From contig JBDLTI010000008.1 in NCBI GenBank assembly GCA_039805865.1, forward strand, positions 1 through 50,080: a DNA stretch of 50,080 nucleotides. The letters run 5' to 3'. Below are positions 18,035 to 26,358 of this stretch, in pieces. Both the position numbers and the translations under genes were made by a program. The notes beneath the pieces were generated by a model. The model saw nothing but the letters and a program-made list of their open reading frames with translations. It made no database searches and was not told the origin of the DNA. Numbering within the stretch: position 1 is the stretch's first letter; each line of letters opens with the position of its first letter. The stretch is from Fluviibacter sp039805865 (lineage in GTDB: Bacteria > Pseudomonadota > Gammaproteobacteria > Burkholderiales > Rhodocyclaceae).

Positions 18035-19365
18035 GACGATGCGCCTAGTGTTGCGTTGAGTGCTGAAGACATCTGATCTGCCACCCACTGTGCATCTGTA
18101 TGGCTTAAGACATAAGGCGGCATCAGATAAACGGTGTTGCCAATCGGTCGTACGAGAAGACCGCGTGCCATTGCAGCCGCAAAGTAACGACGACTGAAGT
18201 CTGGCATTTGTGTGTCGACATCCATGGCCCAGATCATGCCGGTGTTGCGGAAATTGCGTATGGACGGATGCGTCGCCAAAGGTTGCAGCGCTGAAGTAAT
18301 CACAGCGCTTAACTGGCGATTTTTTTCGAGGGTGTTCTCGGTATCGAAAATATCCAGCGTGGCCAGTGCAGCTCGGCACGCCAAGGGGTTGCCTGTGTAC
18401 GAGTGCGAATGCAGGAAGCCACGACGTACATCTTCATCCCAGAATGCCTGATAAATGATGTTGCTACTCAATACAACGGAGAGTGGTAGGTAGCCACCTG
18501 TAATGCCTTTGGATAGGCAGAGCAAATCGGGGCGAATGTCAGCCTGTTCGTGCGCAAAGAATGTGCCGGTTCTGCCAAAGCCAACGGCAATCTCGTCACA
18601 AATGAGGTGTGCCTGATATTGGTCACATAAGGCACGGGCGCGCTGTAAATAACGTGGATGATGCATCGCCATACCTGTGGCGCATTGAACCAGCGGTTCG
18701 ATAATCAGGGCAGCAATTTTGCCTTCACGTGCTACGAACAGTTTTTCCAGGGCATCGGCAGCACGATTGGCGACATCCTCTGCGTTTTCGCCTGCTTGCG
18801 CCAGTCTGGCATCAGGTGAGGGCGCCAGGTGAACGTGTTCGTTGCGGATGAGCGGTGCGTAGGCATCCCGGAATAGCGCGATATCTGTGACTGAAAGCGC
18901 ACCCACTGTTTCGCCGTGATAACTGCCTTCCAGGCAGACAAATTCCTGTTTCTGCTTTTGTCCGTAGTTCTGCCAGGCATGAAAAGACATCTTGAGTGCA
19001 ATTTCTGTTGCGCTAGCACCATCCGAAGCGAAGAAAGCGTGACCGAGCGCATTGTCTGTTTTAGCTGATAGTCGCTCAGCTAATTCAATGGCAGGTTGGT
19101 GCGTAAAGCCCGCTAGCATGACATGTTCGAGCTTGCTGAGCTGATCGGAAATAGCCGCGTTGATACGTGGGTTGCCGTGACCGAACAGATTCACCCACCA
19201 GGAACTAATGCCATCGAGGTAACGCTTGCCTTCAAAGTCTTCCAGCCATACACCTTCGGCACGCGCCACTGGTACCAGCGGTAACGTCGGGTGGTGCTTC
19301 ATCTGTGTGCAAGGATGCCAGACTGCAGACAGGCTTCGATCCAGCCATTCGGTATTGGCTGTCAT
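18031..19365 (-). CDS. bioA: Adenosylmethionine-8-amino-7-oxononanoate aminotransferase
   Basis: Transfers the amino group of SAM to KAPA, giving DAPA. 444-aa class III aminotransferase; WHPCTQM at the N-terminus and GISSWWVN are BioA signatures, the PLP aspartate is in LICDEIAVGFGRTG, and the PLP lysine is K286 in CLSKGITGGYLPL. ATG at 19365 follows the stop of the upstream gene by one base. bioB, the last enzyme of the pathway, is not in the window. Confidence 0.96.
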   Translation of the reverse strand: MTANTEWLDRSLSAVWHPCTQMKHHPTLPLVPVARAEGVWLEDFEGKRYLDGISSWWVNLFGHGNPRINAAISDQLSKLEHVMLAGFTHQPAIELAERLSAKTDNALGHAFFASDGASATEIALKMSFHAWQNYGQKQKQEFVCLEGSYHGETVGALSVTDIALFRDAYAPLIRNEHVHLAPSPDARLAQAGENAEDVANRAADALEKLFVAREGKIAALIIEPLVQCATGMAMHHPRYLQRARALCDQYQAHLICDEIAVGFGRTGTFFAHEQADIRPDLLCLSKGITGGYLPLSVVLSSNIIYQAFWDEDVRRGFLHSHSYTGNPLACRAALATLDIFDTENTLEKNRQLSAVITSALQPLATHPSIRNFRNTGMIWAMDVDTQMPDFSRRYFAAAMARGLLVRPIGNTVYLMPPYVLSHTDAQWVADQMSSALNATLGASS

Positions 19366-19366
19366 A

Positions 19367-20563
19367 TCAGTGCAGGATGCTCGGTTGCGTTGCAACGGAT
19401 TCAGGCATTTCCAGATGGGCAAGTTCACCATCGGCGTTGGCATACATGGGCGAGCCACAATCATCGCAATATTCCATAGGAAAGCGATGATCATGTGAAA
19501 CGATATCCGTTACGCCCAGCGTGCGAAGTACCTGTTCGATTTCTGCAGGCATGTCGCCTTGTTCATCTTCGATGCCCAGCAATGGCCAAACCACGCCGTG
19601 ATACAGCGTATCGTCATTACGTGGGCCGAGCCCGATCCGATACTCTTCCAGACGCTGCGCATAAAAAGGGCCGATCACAGCACGTAGTTTTTCTGGCGAT
19701 AGGTCGATGGCCTCTGACAAAAATCGGACGCAGGCCTCGATAGAGTGTGGGCGGGAGGCGCGATCAGCCGCCGCGCATGCGGCATGAAAGGCTTCTGGCA
19801 GCAACATGGTGATGCGGCAGCCAGCCAGAAGGGGTTCGAAAATCTTCTGGGTTTGTGTAGACCAGGCCTGGGCAATTTCACCACGCTCATTCAGCTGTGA
19901 TGCGCTATTGGCGGTGCGTGCTTCTTGCCAACGGAACAGTGCTTCACCACGGGGTACTGAAACGGCGGCAATCAGATAACGGGTGTCTGATAGAAAACGG
20001 TTAGTCTCTTCCGTAGCCTGGTCATGCAATGGTGCGGGTTTGCCAGTGCTGAGTGACTCAGCCAGGTTGCGCGTGAGTTGCGCCAATTGAGTAAATTCAC
20101 GTGGAATCTGATCCGGACCAACCAGCATACCCAGGAGTGCGACTTCGGCATGGCGGGTGAGTACGATTGTTTTTAAGGCATCTATGAGCGCTGTTTTATC
20201 CTTGGCGGCGAGCACAGGCGCTGGAATGGCATAGCGGGACCAGGCCAGAAGCGGGCAGGCGATGAGCAGCACGTCCCGTGATTCATTCTCAATGGTGATG
20301 GTCGTAGATTCAACGGCAGACTCAATGGTGTCCATCAGCGCATCGTGCGCAATGGGCTCGCCCTCGCTGAGTCGAGTGAGTACGGTATTAAACGCCTCGT
20401 CGTCGCCGGCCGCTAGTAATTGTGCGACCAGACTTTGCAAGCGTGCATGCCAGTGTGTGCGCTCGATACGGCTACCAGCCTGGGCGAGTCCGGTGGCAAG
20501 CCAGCTAAGCTGAGCCATTTCTCGTGACAATCGGGGGCGGGAACCATAAGGGGGGCGTTTCAT
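19367..20563 (-). CDS. DUF2863-like protein heading the biotin operon
   Basis: 398-aa protein I associate with the betaproteobacterial DUF2863 family; no function is known. Soluble, mostly helical, with an R-x-RLSREMAQLSWLATGLAQ start, and a lone Cys pair in the tail (MEYCDDCGSPMYANADGE) that could help bind a metal but is not a full zinc ribbon. It ends one base before bioA, so it should be cotranscribed. The ATG at 20563 is preceded only by GCGGGG directly adjacent. The 98 bases between it and the divergent yaaA hold no recognisable BirA operator. Confidence 0.6.
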   Translation of the reverse strand: MKRPPYGSRPRLSREMAQLSWLATGLAQAGSRIERTHWHARLQSLVAQLLAAGDDEAFNTVLTRLSEGEPIAHDALMDTIESAVESTTITIENESRDVLLIACPLLAWSRYAIPAPVLAAKDKTALIDALKTIVLTRHAEVALLGMLVGPDQIPREFTQLAQLTRNLAESLSTGKPAPLHDQATEETNRFLSDTRYLIAAVSVPRGEALFRWQEARTANSASQLNERGEIAQAWSTQTQKIFEPLLAGCRITMLLPEAFHAACAAADRASRPHSIEACVRFLSEAIDLSPEKLRAVIGPFYAQRLEEYRIGLGPRNDDTLYHGVVWPLLGIEDEQGDMPAEIEQVLRTLGVTDIVSHDHRFPMEYCDDCGSPMYANADGELAHLEMPESVATQPSILH

Positions 20564-20661
20564 CCCCGCATTTTACCAAGCCTAGGTGCTGTGGCGCTTA
20601 GCTGGGAAAGAAACAGTTTGGTGCCATAATTTGCCATAGCCCTGTTTTATGGAAGAAACCC

Positions 20662-21441
20662 ATGCTGTTTTTACTGTCCCCTGCTAAATCACTTGATTTC
20701 GATCCTGTTTCTGCTGATATTCCGCAGACACAGCCTCGTTTTCTGGATAAATCTGCACCGCTGATCGATATTTTGCGGAAACAGTCGCCAGCCCAGATTG
20801 CGGAACTCATGTCGCTGAGCGATAAGCTTTCGGTGCTGAATGTGACGCGTTACGCTGACTGGTCACTCAAGCATGAACAGCCTGAGGCCAAGCAGGCCAT
20901 TCTGGCGTTTAACGGGGATGTTTATGAAGGGCTGGATGCACCCTCTTTAAACATGAAGCAGCTGGCTTATGTGCAGGATCATGTGCGAGTGCTGTCCGGT
21001 CTTTATGGTGTGTTACGTCCGATGGATCTAATGCGCCCTTATCGGTTGGAAATGGGAACCAAGCTGGCCAATCCTGCGGGTAAAGATCTTTATGCCTGGT
21101 GGCGTGAGAGCAATACGGCAACCGTCGTGGCTGATCTCAAGTCGGCGGGTGGCCCCTTGATCAACACGGCCTCCGATGAGTATTTCAAATCAGTGGACCG
21201 CAAGGCGCTGGAAAAAGCAGGCGTGTCGGTCATTGATTGCGTGTTCGAAGACTTCAAGGATGGCAAGTTCAAGATCATCAGCTTCTATGCCAAGCGTGCA
21301 CGGGGTTTATTTGTGCGCGCTGCTGCTGAAGCGAACTGGAAAACCCCTCCGGATCTTCAGAAATTCGATGCTGAGGGTTACGGCTTTGTGCCGGCCGCTT
21401 CGACTGAAACGAAACTAGTTTTCCGTCGGCGCGTTGCCTAA
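20662..21441 (+). CDS. yaaA: Peroxide stress protein YaaA (UPF0246)
   Basis: 259 aa. YaaA limits intracellular free iron and DNA damage during peroxide stress in E. coli. Family signatures are LFLLSPAKSLDF at the N-terminus, FNGDVYEGLDA, VRVLSGLYGVLRPMDLMRPYRLEMGTKL (core LSGLYGVLRP), and IISFYAKRARG near the C-terminus. It is divergent from the DUF2863-bio operon, and its last 27 bases overlap the 3' end of the opposing PIN gene. Confidence 0.96.
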   Translation: MLFLLSPAKSLDFDPVSADIPQTQPRFLDKSAPLIDILRKQSPAQIAELMSLSDKLSVLNVTRYADWSLKHEQPEAKQAILAFNGDVYEGLDAPSLNMKQLAYVQDHVRVLSGLYGVLRPMDLMRPYRLEMGTKLANPAGKDLYAWWRESNTATVVADLKSAGGPLINTASDEYFKSVDRKALEKAGVSVIDCVFEDFKDGKFKIISFYAKRARGLFVRAAAEANWKTPPDLQKFDAEGYGFVPAASTETKLVFRRRVA

Positions 21442-21912
21442 ACCGTTGTTACTAAACAAATGAGTCAAGGCAGCATCCGGCGGCAGGATGGCAAAGAGAC
21501 AGGGGCGTTGACGCGCCTTGGCCAGCTTCAGTACCAGATTATCCCGGCTGATCAGCAGATCGGCTTTGGCGTATTGCGCCAGTTCCAGAAACATCTGGTC
21601 ATCCGGGTCCCGACATTTGGGCAGGAGCGGGAGTTCGGCATCGCTCGGCTTTGCCGGAACAATGGTCAGATGCGCCCGGTAGCGTTTCAGCAGATTGTCG
21701 CGACCAGCCGCGTCGAGGCGAAACTGGGGGTATCCCGTGACTCTTTCCAGTTCGGCCAGCGTGCGGTCATTTGCCAGGCAGATCACCTGACCACTACTAA
21801 CCGCTTGCGCCAGTTGGGCCAGCGGTGGCGCCTGAAAATGAAACAGATCCATCACCACGTTCGTATCCAGCACCAATCGGGGCAGGGTTGCAATGACTGA
21901 TTCAGTAGACAT
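21415..21912 (-). CDS. PIN-domain protein (putative toxin-type ribonuclease)
   Basis: 165-aa PIN fold with the acidic residues expected of a metal-dependent RNase: D16 in RLVLDTNVVMD, the ELERV glutamate, CRDPDDQMFLELA and LLISRDN. It resembles the TIGR00305-like family of putative PIN toxins, but no antitoxin gene is adjacent; the small genes on either side are yaaA and a Cys-cluster protein. The ATG at 21912 has no good ribosome-binding site. Its 5' end overlaps the divergent gene by 20 bases and its 3' end overlaps yaaA by 27, an unusual squeeze that hints at antisense coupling. Function is inferred only. Confidence 0.75.
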   Translation of the reverse strand: MSTESVIATLPRLVLDTNVVMDLFHFQAPPLAQLAQAVSSGQVICLANDRTLAELERVTGYPQFRLDAAGRDNLLKRYRAHLTIVPAKPSDAELPLLPKCRDPDDQMFLELAQYAKADLLISRDNLVLKLAKARQRPCLFAILPPDAALTHLFSNNGLGNAPTEN

Positions 21913-22255
21913 GCAGACACTTTCTGTTTGTGAGCGCTGTGGCGCGTGTTGTTCCGCGTATCGTGTGGATTTCCACCCTTCGGAACTGGCGCAACGCGCG
22001 GGCGGAACCGGAGTGCCCGTCGCGATGGCGATTAGCCTCACGCCTAAATTGATGCGGATGAAGGGTACCGATGAAGCGGCACCGCGTTGTATCGCTTTGA
22101 CGGGAATGGTCGGTAAGCAAGTGGGCTGCAGTATTTATGCAGACCGCCCGTCGCCCTGTCATGAGTTCAACCCTTGGGCGGCACTGGGTATCGTAGACGA
22201 AGCTTGTGACCGGGCACGACAACGCCACGGATTGCCGCCGCTGTCGAAAAGCTAA
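21893..22255 (+). CDS. YkgJ-family cysteine-cluster protein
   Basis: 120 aa. The N-terminal C-x2-C-x2-CC motif (C13, C16, C19, C20; CERCGACC) plus later Cys in APRCIAL, GCSIYADRPSPC fits the YkgJ/CxxCxxCC family, proposed to bind zinc or an Fe-S cluster; role unknown. ATG at 21893 is chosen over that at 21911 because AGGG lies five bases upstream. It is divergent from and overlaps the PIN gene, and ends ten bases from the converging tal gene. Confidence 0.85.
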   Translation: MTDSVDMQTLSVCERCGACCSAYRVDFHPSELAQRAGGTGVPVAMAISLTPKLMRMKGTDEAAPRCIALTGMVGKQVGCSIYADRPSPCHEFNPWAALGIVDEACDRARQRHGLPPLSKS

Positions 22256-22264
22256 GCGCAAGCT

Positions 22265-23368
22265 TTAAACCAGCTTCAGCAGGTCGTTATAAGCCGTTTC
22301 GAACTGGGCTAAGCCTGCAGTTTGTAAGTCGATTCCTATCTGCTCCAGGTCAAAACCCAATGCGCTCAGTGCAGCCAGTTGTTCTTGCGCACTATCGATA
22401 TCCTGATTCAGGCGTAGTTGCGCGATGCCGTGATCGCGGAAGGCGACGAGGGTGGCATCGGGCACGGTGTTCACCGTGTGTGCGCCGATTAACTCTTCAA
22501 CGTATAGCGTGTCACGATAGGCAGGATTCTTCACAGAAGTAGATGCCCAGAGCAGCCATTGAGGTTTGGTGCCCAGGGATTTTAGATCTGCCTGTGCGCC
22601 AGTCTGCAGCGTTTGCCAGTTCTGATACGCGGTTTTGCAGAGCGCGATCGCGGTTTTGCCTTGCAGGCTTTCCGGCAGCTTCGCATCTAGCGTGCTATCG
22701 GTGCGGCTAACGAAAAAGCTGGCCACCGAGGCCACATCGCCAATACGCTCCGGCATCCCTTGCTGCTGGCAATGGGCGACCCAGCGGCGTAAGCCGGCCT
22801 CGTGTGCTGCCTGAACAGCTTCAAGCTGCTCCAGAGAAAAAATCAGCGTCACATTGACGTTAATGCCATGTGCAATCACTTCGGTGATGGCCTCGCATCC
22901 TGCTTGCGTTGCCGGAATTTTGATCATGGCATTAGGGCGGTTAATCGTTTGCCATAAACGGATGGCGGCTGCCGTTGTGCCTGCCGCATCATGGGCGAGT
23001 GTGGGCGATACTTCGAAACTCACATAGCCTTGTTCGCCACCGGTTTGCTGCCAGAGCGGCAGGAACAAATCGCAAGCGGCCTGAATGTCAGGCAGAACGA
23101 CGTTTTCAAAACGGATCTCGGCGTTATTCTCGGCGGCACGTGCTGCCGCAATGGCCGGTGCATAAGTGGCATCTTTGCTCAGGGCCTGATGAAAGATCGC
23201 CGGATTAGAGGTGAGGCCAGCCACTGCATCGTTATTAATCCAATTTGCCAGGGTGCCGCTTTCAATAAGCTGCCGCGAAAGGGTGTCGAGCCAGATCTGT
23301 TGGCCCAATTGTGCAACTGCAGCAATACGGCTCTGGGAAATGGGGGCTTGATGCGTTGATTGGGTCAT
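22265..23368 (-). CDS. tal: Transaldolase
   Basis: Pentose phosphate pathway: transfers a dihydroxyacetone unit from sedoheptulose 7-phosphate to glyceraldehyde 3-phosphate. 367 aa, the length of the longer (mycobacterial-type) bacterial transaldolases. The Schiff-base lysine is K150 in NAMIKIPAT, preceded by GLTSNPAIFH and followed by GINVNVTLIFS. It is divergent from prpE across a 194-base spacer. Confidence 0.95.
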   Translation of the reverse strand: MTQSTHQAPISQSRIAAVAQLGQQIWLDTLSRQLIESGTLANWINNDAVAGLTSNPAIFHQALSKDATYAPAIAAARAAENNAEIRFENVVLPDIQAACDLFLPLWQQTGGEQGYVSFEVSPTLAHDAAGTTAAAIRLWQTINRPNAMIKIPATQAGCEAITEVIAHGINVNVTLIFSLEQLEAVQAAHEAGLRRWVAHCQQQGMPERIGDVASVASFFVSRTDSTLDAKLPESLQGKTAIALCKTAYQNWQTLQTGAQADLKSLGTKPQWLLWASTSVKNPAYRDTLYVEELIGAHTVNTVPDATLVAFRDHGIAQLRLNQDIDSAQEQLAALSALGFDLEQIGIDLQTAGLAQFETAYNDLLKLV

Positions 23369-23432
23369 GGCAGTCTAATGGTCAGCTTGGTGTAAGGGTA
23401 CAGGCGTAATTATGGCGTCTGACCTGTAAAAG

Positions 23433-23456
23433 CATCGCCTAATAATTCTGGCGATG
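23433..23456. repeat. Inverted repeat in the tal/prpE spacer
   Basis: CATCGCC (23433-23439) and GGCGATG (23450-23456) form a perfect seven-base inverted repeat with a ten-base AT-rich centre. It has the form of a regulator site or a tal leader hairpin; no assignment can be made. Confidence 0.35.
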
Positions 23457-23474
23457 ACGAACAGCCTGACACCA

Positions 23475-23530
23475 TTCAGGATGCGGCAGGAAGTTTTTAT
23501 CATAAAAACAGATGCAGTCGTTACTGCATC
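23475..23530 (+). promoter_or_regulatory. Probable prpE promoter with palindromic operator and leader hairpin
   Basis: A -10 TATCAT (23498-23503) stands 17 bases after a weak -35 TTCAGG (23475-23480). The -10 lies inside a perfect 17-base palindrome, GTTTTTATCATAAAAAC (23493-23509). Just after it GATGCAG (23511-23517) pairs with CTGCATC (23524-23530) across a six-base loop, so the transcript would begin with a hairpin. The ribosome-binding site AGAGGAGG follows. Confidence 0.5.
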
Positions 23531-23562
23531 ATGACAAGTAAGCCAGAGGAGGCTGAGGAACT

Positions 23563-25458
23563 ATGGGCAAGTATCAGGATTTTCATAAGCGTTCCATCGA
23601 AAACCGCGACGATTTCTGGGCCGAGCAGGCACAGCTAGTTGAGTGGAAGGAACCGTTTACCCAGGTTTGTGACTTTTCGCGCCCACCATTTGTTAAATGG
23701 TTCGTGAACGGCAAGACCAACCTCTGCTACAACGCAGTGGATCGTCATGCCGCCGAGCGTCCGAATGACCGGGCACTGATCTTTGTATCCACAGAAACCA
23801 ACGAAGAGCGGATCTACACTTGGGCCGAGCTCCAGCGTGAAGTTGAACGTATGGCTGCCATCCTGCAAAGCCAGGATGTCAAAGAGGGTGACCGTGTTCT
23901 GATTTACATGCCGATGATTCCGGAAGCCATCTTCGCTATGCTGGCGACGGTGCGTATTGGTGCCATCCACTCCGTCGTATTCGGTGGTTTTGCCGCTGGT
24001 TCGCTAGCCACCCGTATCGATGATGCTAAGCCGAAAGTCATGGTAACCGCTGATGCCGGTATGCGTAACGGCAAACCGGTTCCGTACAAGCATCTCGTGG
24101 ATGAGTCGCTGAGCCTGGCTGAGTTCCCGCCAGCTAAAGTGATCATCGTTGACCGTGGTCTGGACAAGGGTTTCCCACGTGTAGACGGCCGTGATGTGGA
24201 TTACGCAACGCTGCGTGCCCAGCACATGGATGCTCAAGTACCTTGTGTCTGGGTTGAGTCGTCGCATCCATCGTACATTCTGTATACCTCGGGTACCACG
24301 GGCAAACCGAAGGGTGTGCAGCGTGACACCGGTGGTTACCTCGTTGCTCTGGCCGCTTCGATGAAGCACATCTATCAGGGTGATAAGGGTGAAACCTTCT
24401 TCTCGACTTCGGATATCGGCTGGGTTGTCGGCCACTCGTACATTGTCTATGGTCCGCTGATCGGTGGTATGGCTACGGTGGTGTATGAAGGTACACCACT
24501 GCGTCCGGATCCGGCCATCTGGTGGGAAATCGTCGAGAAGTACAAAGTGAACGTCATGTTCTCTGCCCCGACGGCTGCCCGCGTGCTGAAGAAGCAGGAT
24601 CCTGCTTACATGAAGAAGCACGACCTTTCGAGCCTCAAGCACATCTACATGGCCGGTGAGCCGCTGGATGAGCCAACGCATGAGTGGTTCATGTCCGAGC
24701 TGAACAAGCCGGTGATCGATAACTACTGGCAGACTGAAACCGGTTGGCCGATGATTTCGGCCGTACCGGGTGTGGAAAAGACCCCGATCAAGTACGGTTC
24801 GCCATCGTTCCCGGTGTATGGCTACGATCTGCGTATCTTCAATGAAGACGGCACCGAGTGCGGTCCGAACGAGAAGGGTATTGCTGCCGTTGTGCCACCA
24901 ATGCCACCAGGCTGTCTATCGACGGTATGGGGTCAGGACGAACGCTTTGTTAGCACCTACTTCAGCCTGTTCAAAGAACCGCTGGTCTACTCGTCATACG
25001 ACTGGGCCATCAAAGATGAAAACGGCTATTTCACCATCCTGGGTCGTACCGATGACGTGATCAACGTTGCTGGTCACCGCCTTGGCACCCGTGAAATAGA
25101 AGAAGCGATCCAGAACCACAAGGCAATTGCCGAAGTGGCTGTGGTCGGTGTCGAAGACAAGCTCAAGGGTCAAGTGCCAATCGCCTTTGCCGTGGTGAAG
25201 AGCGCAGACAGCGTTGCTACGCCGGAGCTGGTTAAAGCGTTGGAAAAGGAAGTCATGGGTACCGTGGACGGTATTCTGGGCGCGATTGCACGTCCGGGTC
25301 GCGTCTACTTCGTGACCGCGCTGCCGAAGACCCGTTCGGGCAAGATGCTGCGTCGTTCGCTGCAAGCACTGGCCGAAGGCCGTGATCCAGGCGATCTGAC
25401 CACCATTGATGATCCGTCGACCATCGAAAACATCAAAAAGATGGTTTCGGCCGGTTAA
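23563..25458 (+). CDS. prpE: Propionyl-CoA synthetase (acyl-CoA synthetase, PrpE type)
   Basis: Activates propionate to propionyl-CoA through an acyl-AMP. 631 aa, shorter than acetyl-CoA synthetase, with the PrpE-type N-terminus YQDFHKRSIENRDDFWAEQA. Core motifs: P-loop-like YTSGTTGKPKGV, YWQTETGWP, and the C-terminal PKTRSGKMLRR whose lysine (K594) is the catalytic and acetylatable residue. The ATG has a strong AGAGGAGG upstream. The other methylcitrate genes (prpB, C, D) are absent, so the exact substrate could be propionate or another short acid. Confidence 0.88.
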   Translation: MGKYQDFHKRSIENRDDFWAEQAQLVEWKEPFTQVCDFSRPPFVKWFVNGKTNLCYNAVDRHAAERPNDRALIFVSTETNEERIYTWAELQREVERMAAILQSQDVKEGDRVLIYMPMIPEAIFAMLATVRIGAIHSVVFGGFAAGSLATRIDDAKPKVMVTADAGMRNGKPVPYKHLVDESLSLAEFPPAKVIIVDRGLDKGFPRVDGRDVDYATLRAQHMDAQVPCVWVESSHPSYILYTSGTTGKPKGVQRDTGGYLVALAASMKHIYQGDKGETFFSTSDIGWVVGHSYIVYGPLIGGMATVVYEGTPLRPDPAIWWEIVEKYKVNVMFSAPTAARVLKKQDPAYMKKHDLSSLKHIYMAGEPLDEPTHEWFMSELNKPVIDNYWQTETGWPMISAVPGVEKTPIKYGSPSFPVYGYDLRIFNEDGTECGPNEKGIAAVVPPMPPGCLSTVWGQDERFVSTYFSLFKEPLVYSSYDWAIKDENGYFTILGRTDDVINVAGHRLGTREIEEAIQNHKAIAEVAVVGVEDKLKGQVPIAFAVVKSADSVATPELVKALEKEVMGTVDGILGAIARPGRVYFVTALPKTRSGKMLRRSLQALAEGRDPGDLTTIDDPSTIENIKKMVSAG

Positions 25459-25477
25459 TCGGTAGTCGCTTCAAACA

Positions 25478-25505
25478 AAACGGCCAGTCTGCGGACTGGC
25501 CGTTT
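25478..25505. terminator. Bidirectional rho-independent terminator (prpE / murI)
   Basis: AAACGGCCAGTC and GACTGGCCGTTT form a perfect 12-base stem with loop TGCG. Flanking A and T residues let it act on both strands, between the convergent prpE and murI. Confidence 0.9.
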
Positions 25506-25520
25506 GTATTTCTGGAACGA

Positions 25521-26333
25521 TCAGTCTGCCTTAAGGGACTGCGGGGGTGTCAGGGTTCGTTCAAGCAACAGATCAAGACCGAGCGATGTCAGCGCATGTG
25601 GGAGGCATACCGGATTCATGGTCGACATGAGTCGGATGCGGCCCTTGCCATTTAGTGCATCGGCATTGGCAACTTTGCAGGCCTGCCGAGCAACAGCGCT
25701 GGCCACACCGACAAGTTGAGCCTTCCCGCTGATCAGTTTGCTGATGGTGGGTGTGAGAAAGTCGTAATGTGTGCAGCCCAGTACCACTTGGTCTACACCT
25801 TGATCAATGAGCGGCAAAAGATGCAGCTCGATGTCCTGAATGATGGATGGTGCGTTCAGATTGAGTGCTTCAACTTCGGTTGCCCAACCATGGCACGGAA
25901 TAACATGCACGGTCTTGTGGGGTGCATGGCGTGCGATGAGTTGTGCTAGCCGCTGACTTTTGGCGGTTGCCACGGTCGCAAGCACCGCGATTTTGCCGCT
26001 CTGTGTATTGAGCGCCGCTGGTTTAATGCCGGGCTCAACGCCAACAACGGGTATGTTTGGATGAGCGGCTCGCAGAGCCTCTATGGCTTCGGCCGTGGCC
26101 GTGTTGCAGGCGACAACCAGCGTGCTGCAGCCTTCATTAATGAGGGCCTGGCCCATGGCCAACACGCGTGCACGAATATGTTCGGGGGTTTTGTTGCCGT
26201 AAGGCACATGAGCCGTATCGGCGGCGTAGATCAGATCTGCCGCCGGGCAGATCTCGGCCAGTGCGCCGAGTACCGACAGCCCACCCAGACCGGAGTCAAA
26301 GACACCGATCACGGGACGAGGGCTGATCAGCAC
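25521..26333 (-). CDS. murI: Glutamate racemase
   Basis: Makes D-glutamate for peptidoglycan. 270 aa with both catalytic cysteines: C76 in LVVACNTATA and C187 in VLGCTHYDFL; also GVFDSGLGGLSVL at the N-terminus. It begins 25 bases after the fumarase stop and is probably its operon partner. Confidence 0.95.
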   Translation of the reverse strand: MLISPRPVIGVFDSGLGGLSVLGALAEICPAADLIYAADTAHVPYGNKTPEHIRARVLAMGQALINEGCSTLVVACNTATAEAIEALRAAHPNIPVVGVEPGIKPAALNTQSGKIAVLATVATAKSQRLAQLIARHAPHKTVHVIPCHGWATEVEALNLNAPSIIQDIELHLLPLIDQGVDQVVLGCTHYDFLTPTISKLISGKAQLVGVASAVARQACKVANADALNGKGRIRLMSTMNPVCLPHALTSLGLDLLLERTLTPPQSLKAD

Positions 26334-26358
26334 TCGGGCACGTTCCTGTTAATACGGA

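Noticed and set aside
16865..18379. Longer bioF starting about 115 codons upstream
   Set aside because: The extension lies within bioA and is unrelated to the family; the ATGA overlap at 18031-18034 gives the normal start.
20564..20661. BirA operator for the biotin operon
   Set aside because: No TTGTAACC-type inverted repeat is present; I see only weak -10-like AT stretches.
21415..21912. PIN gene as part of a classical toxin-antitoxin pair
   Set aside because: No small DNA-binding antitoxin gene lies on either side; neighbours are yaaA and a Cys-cluster protein.
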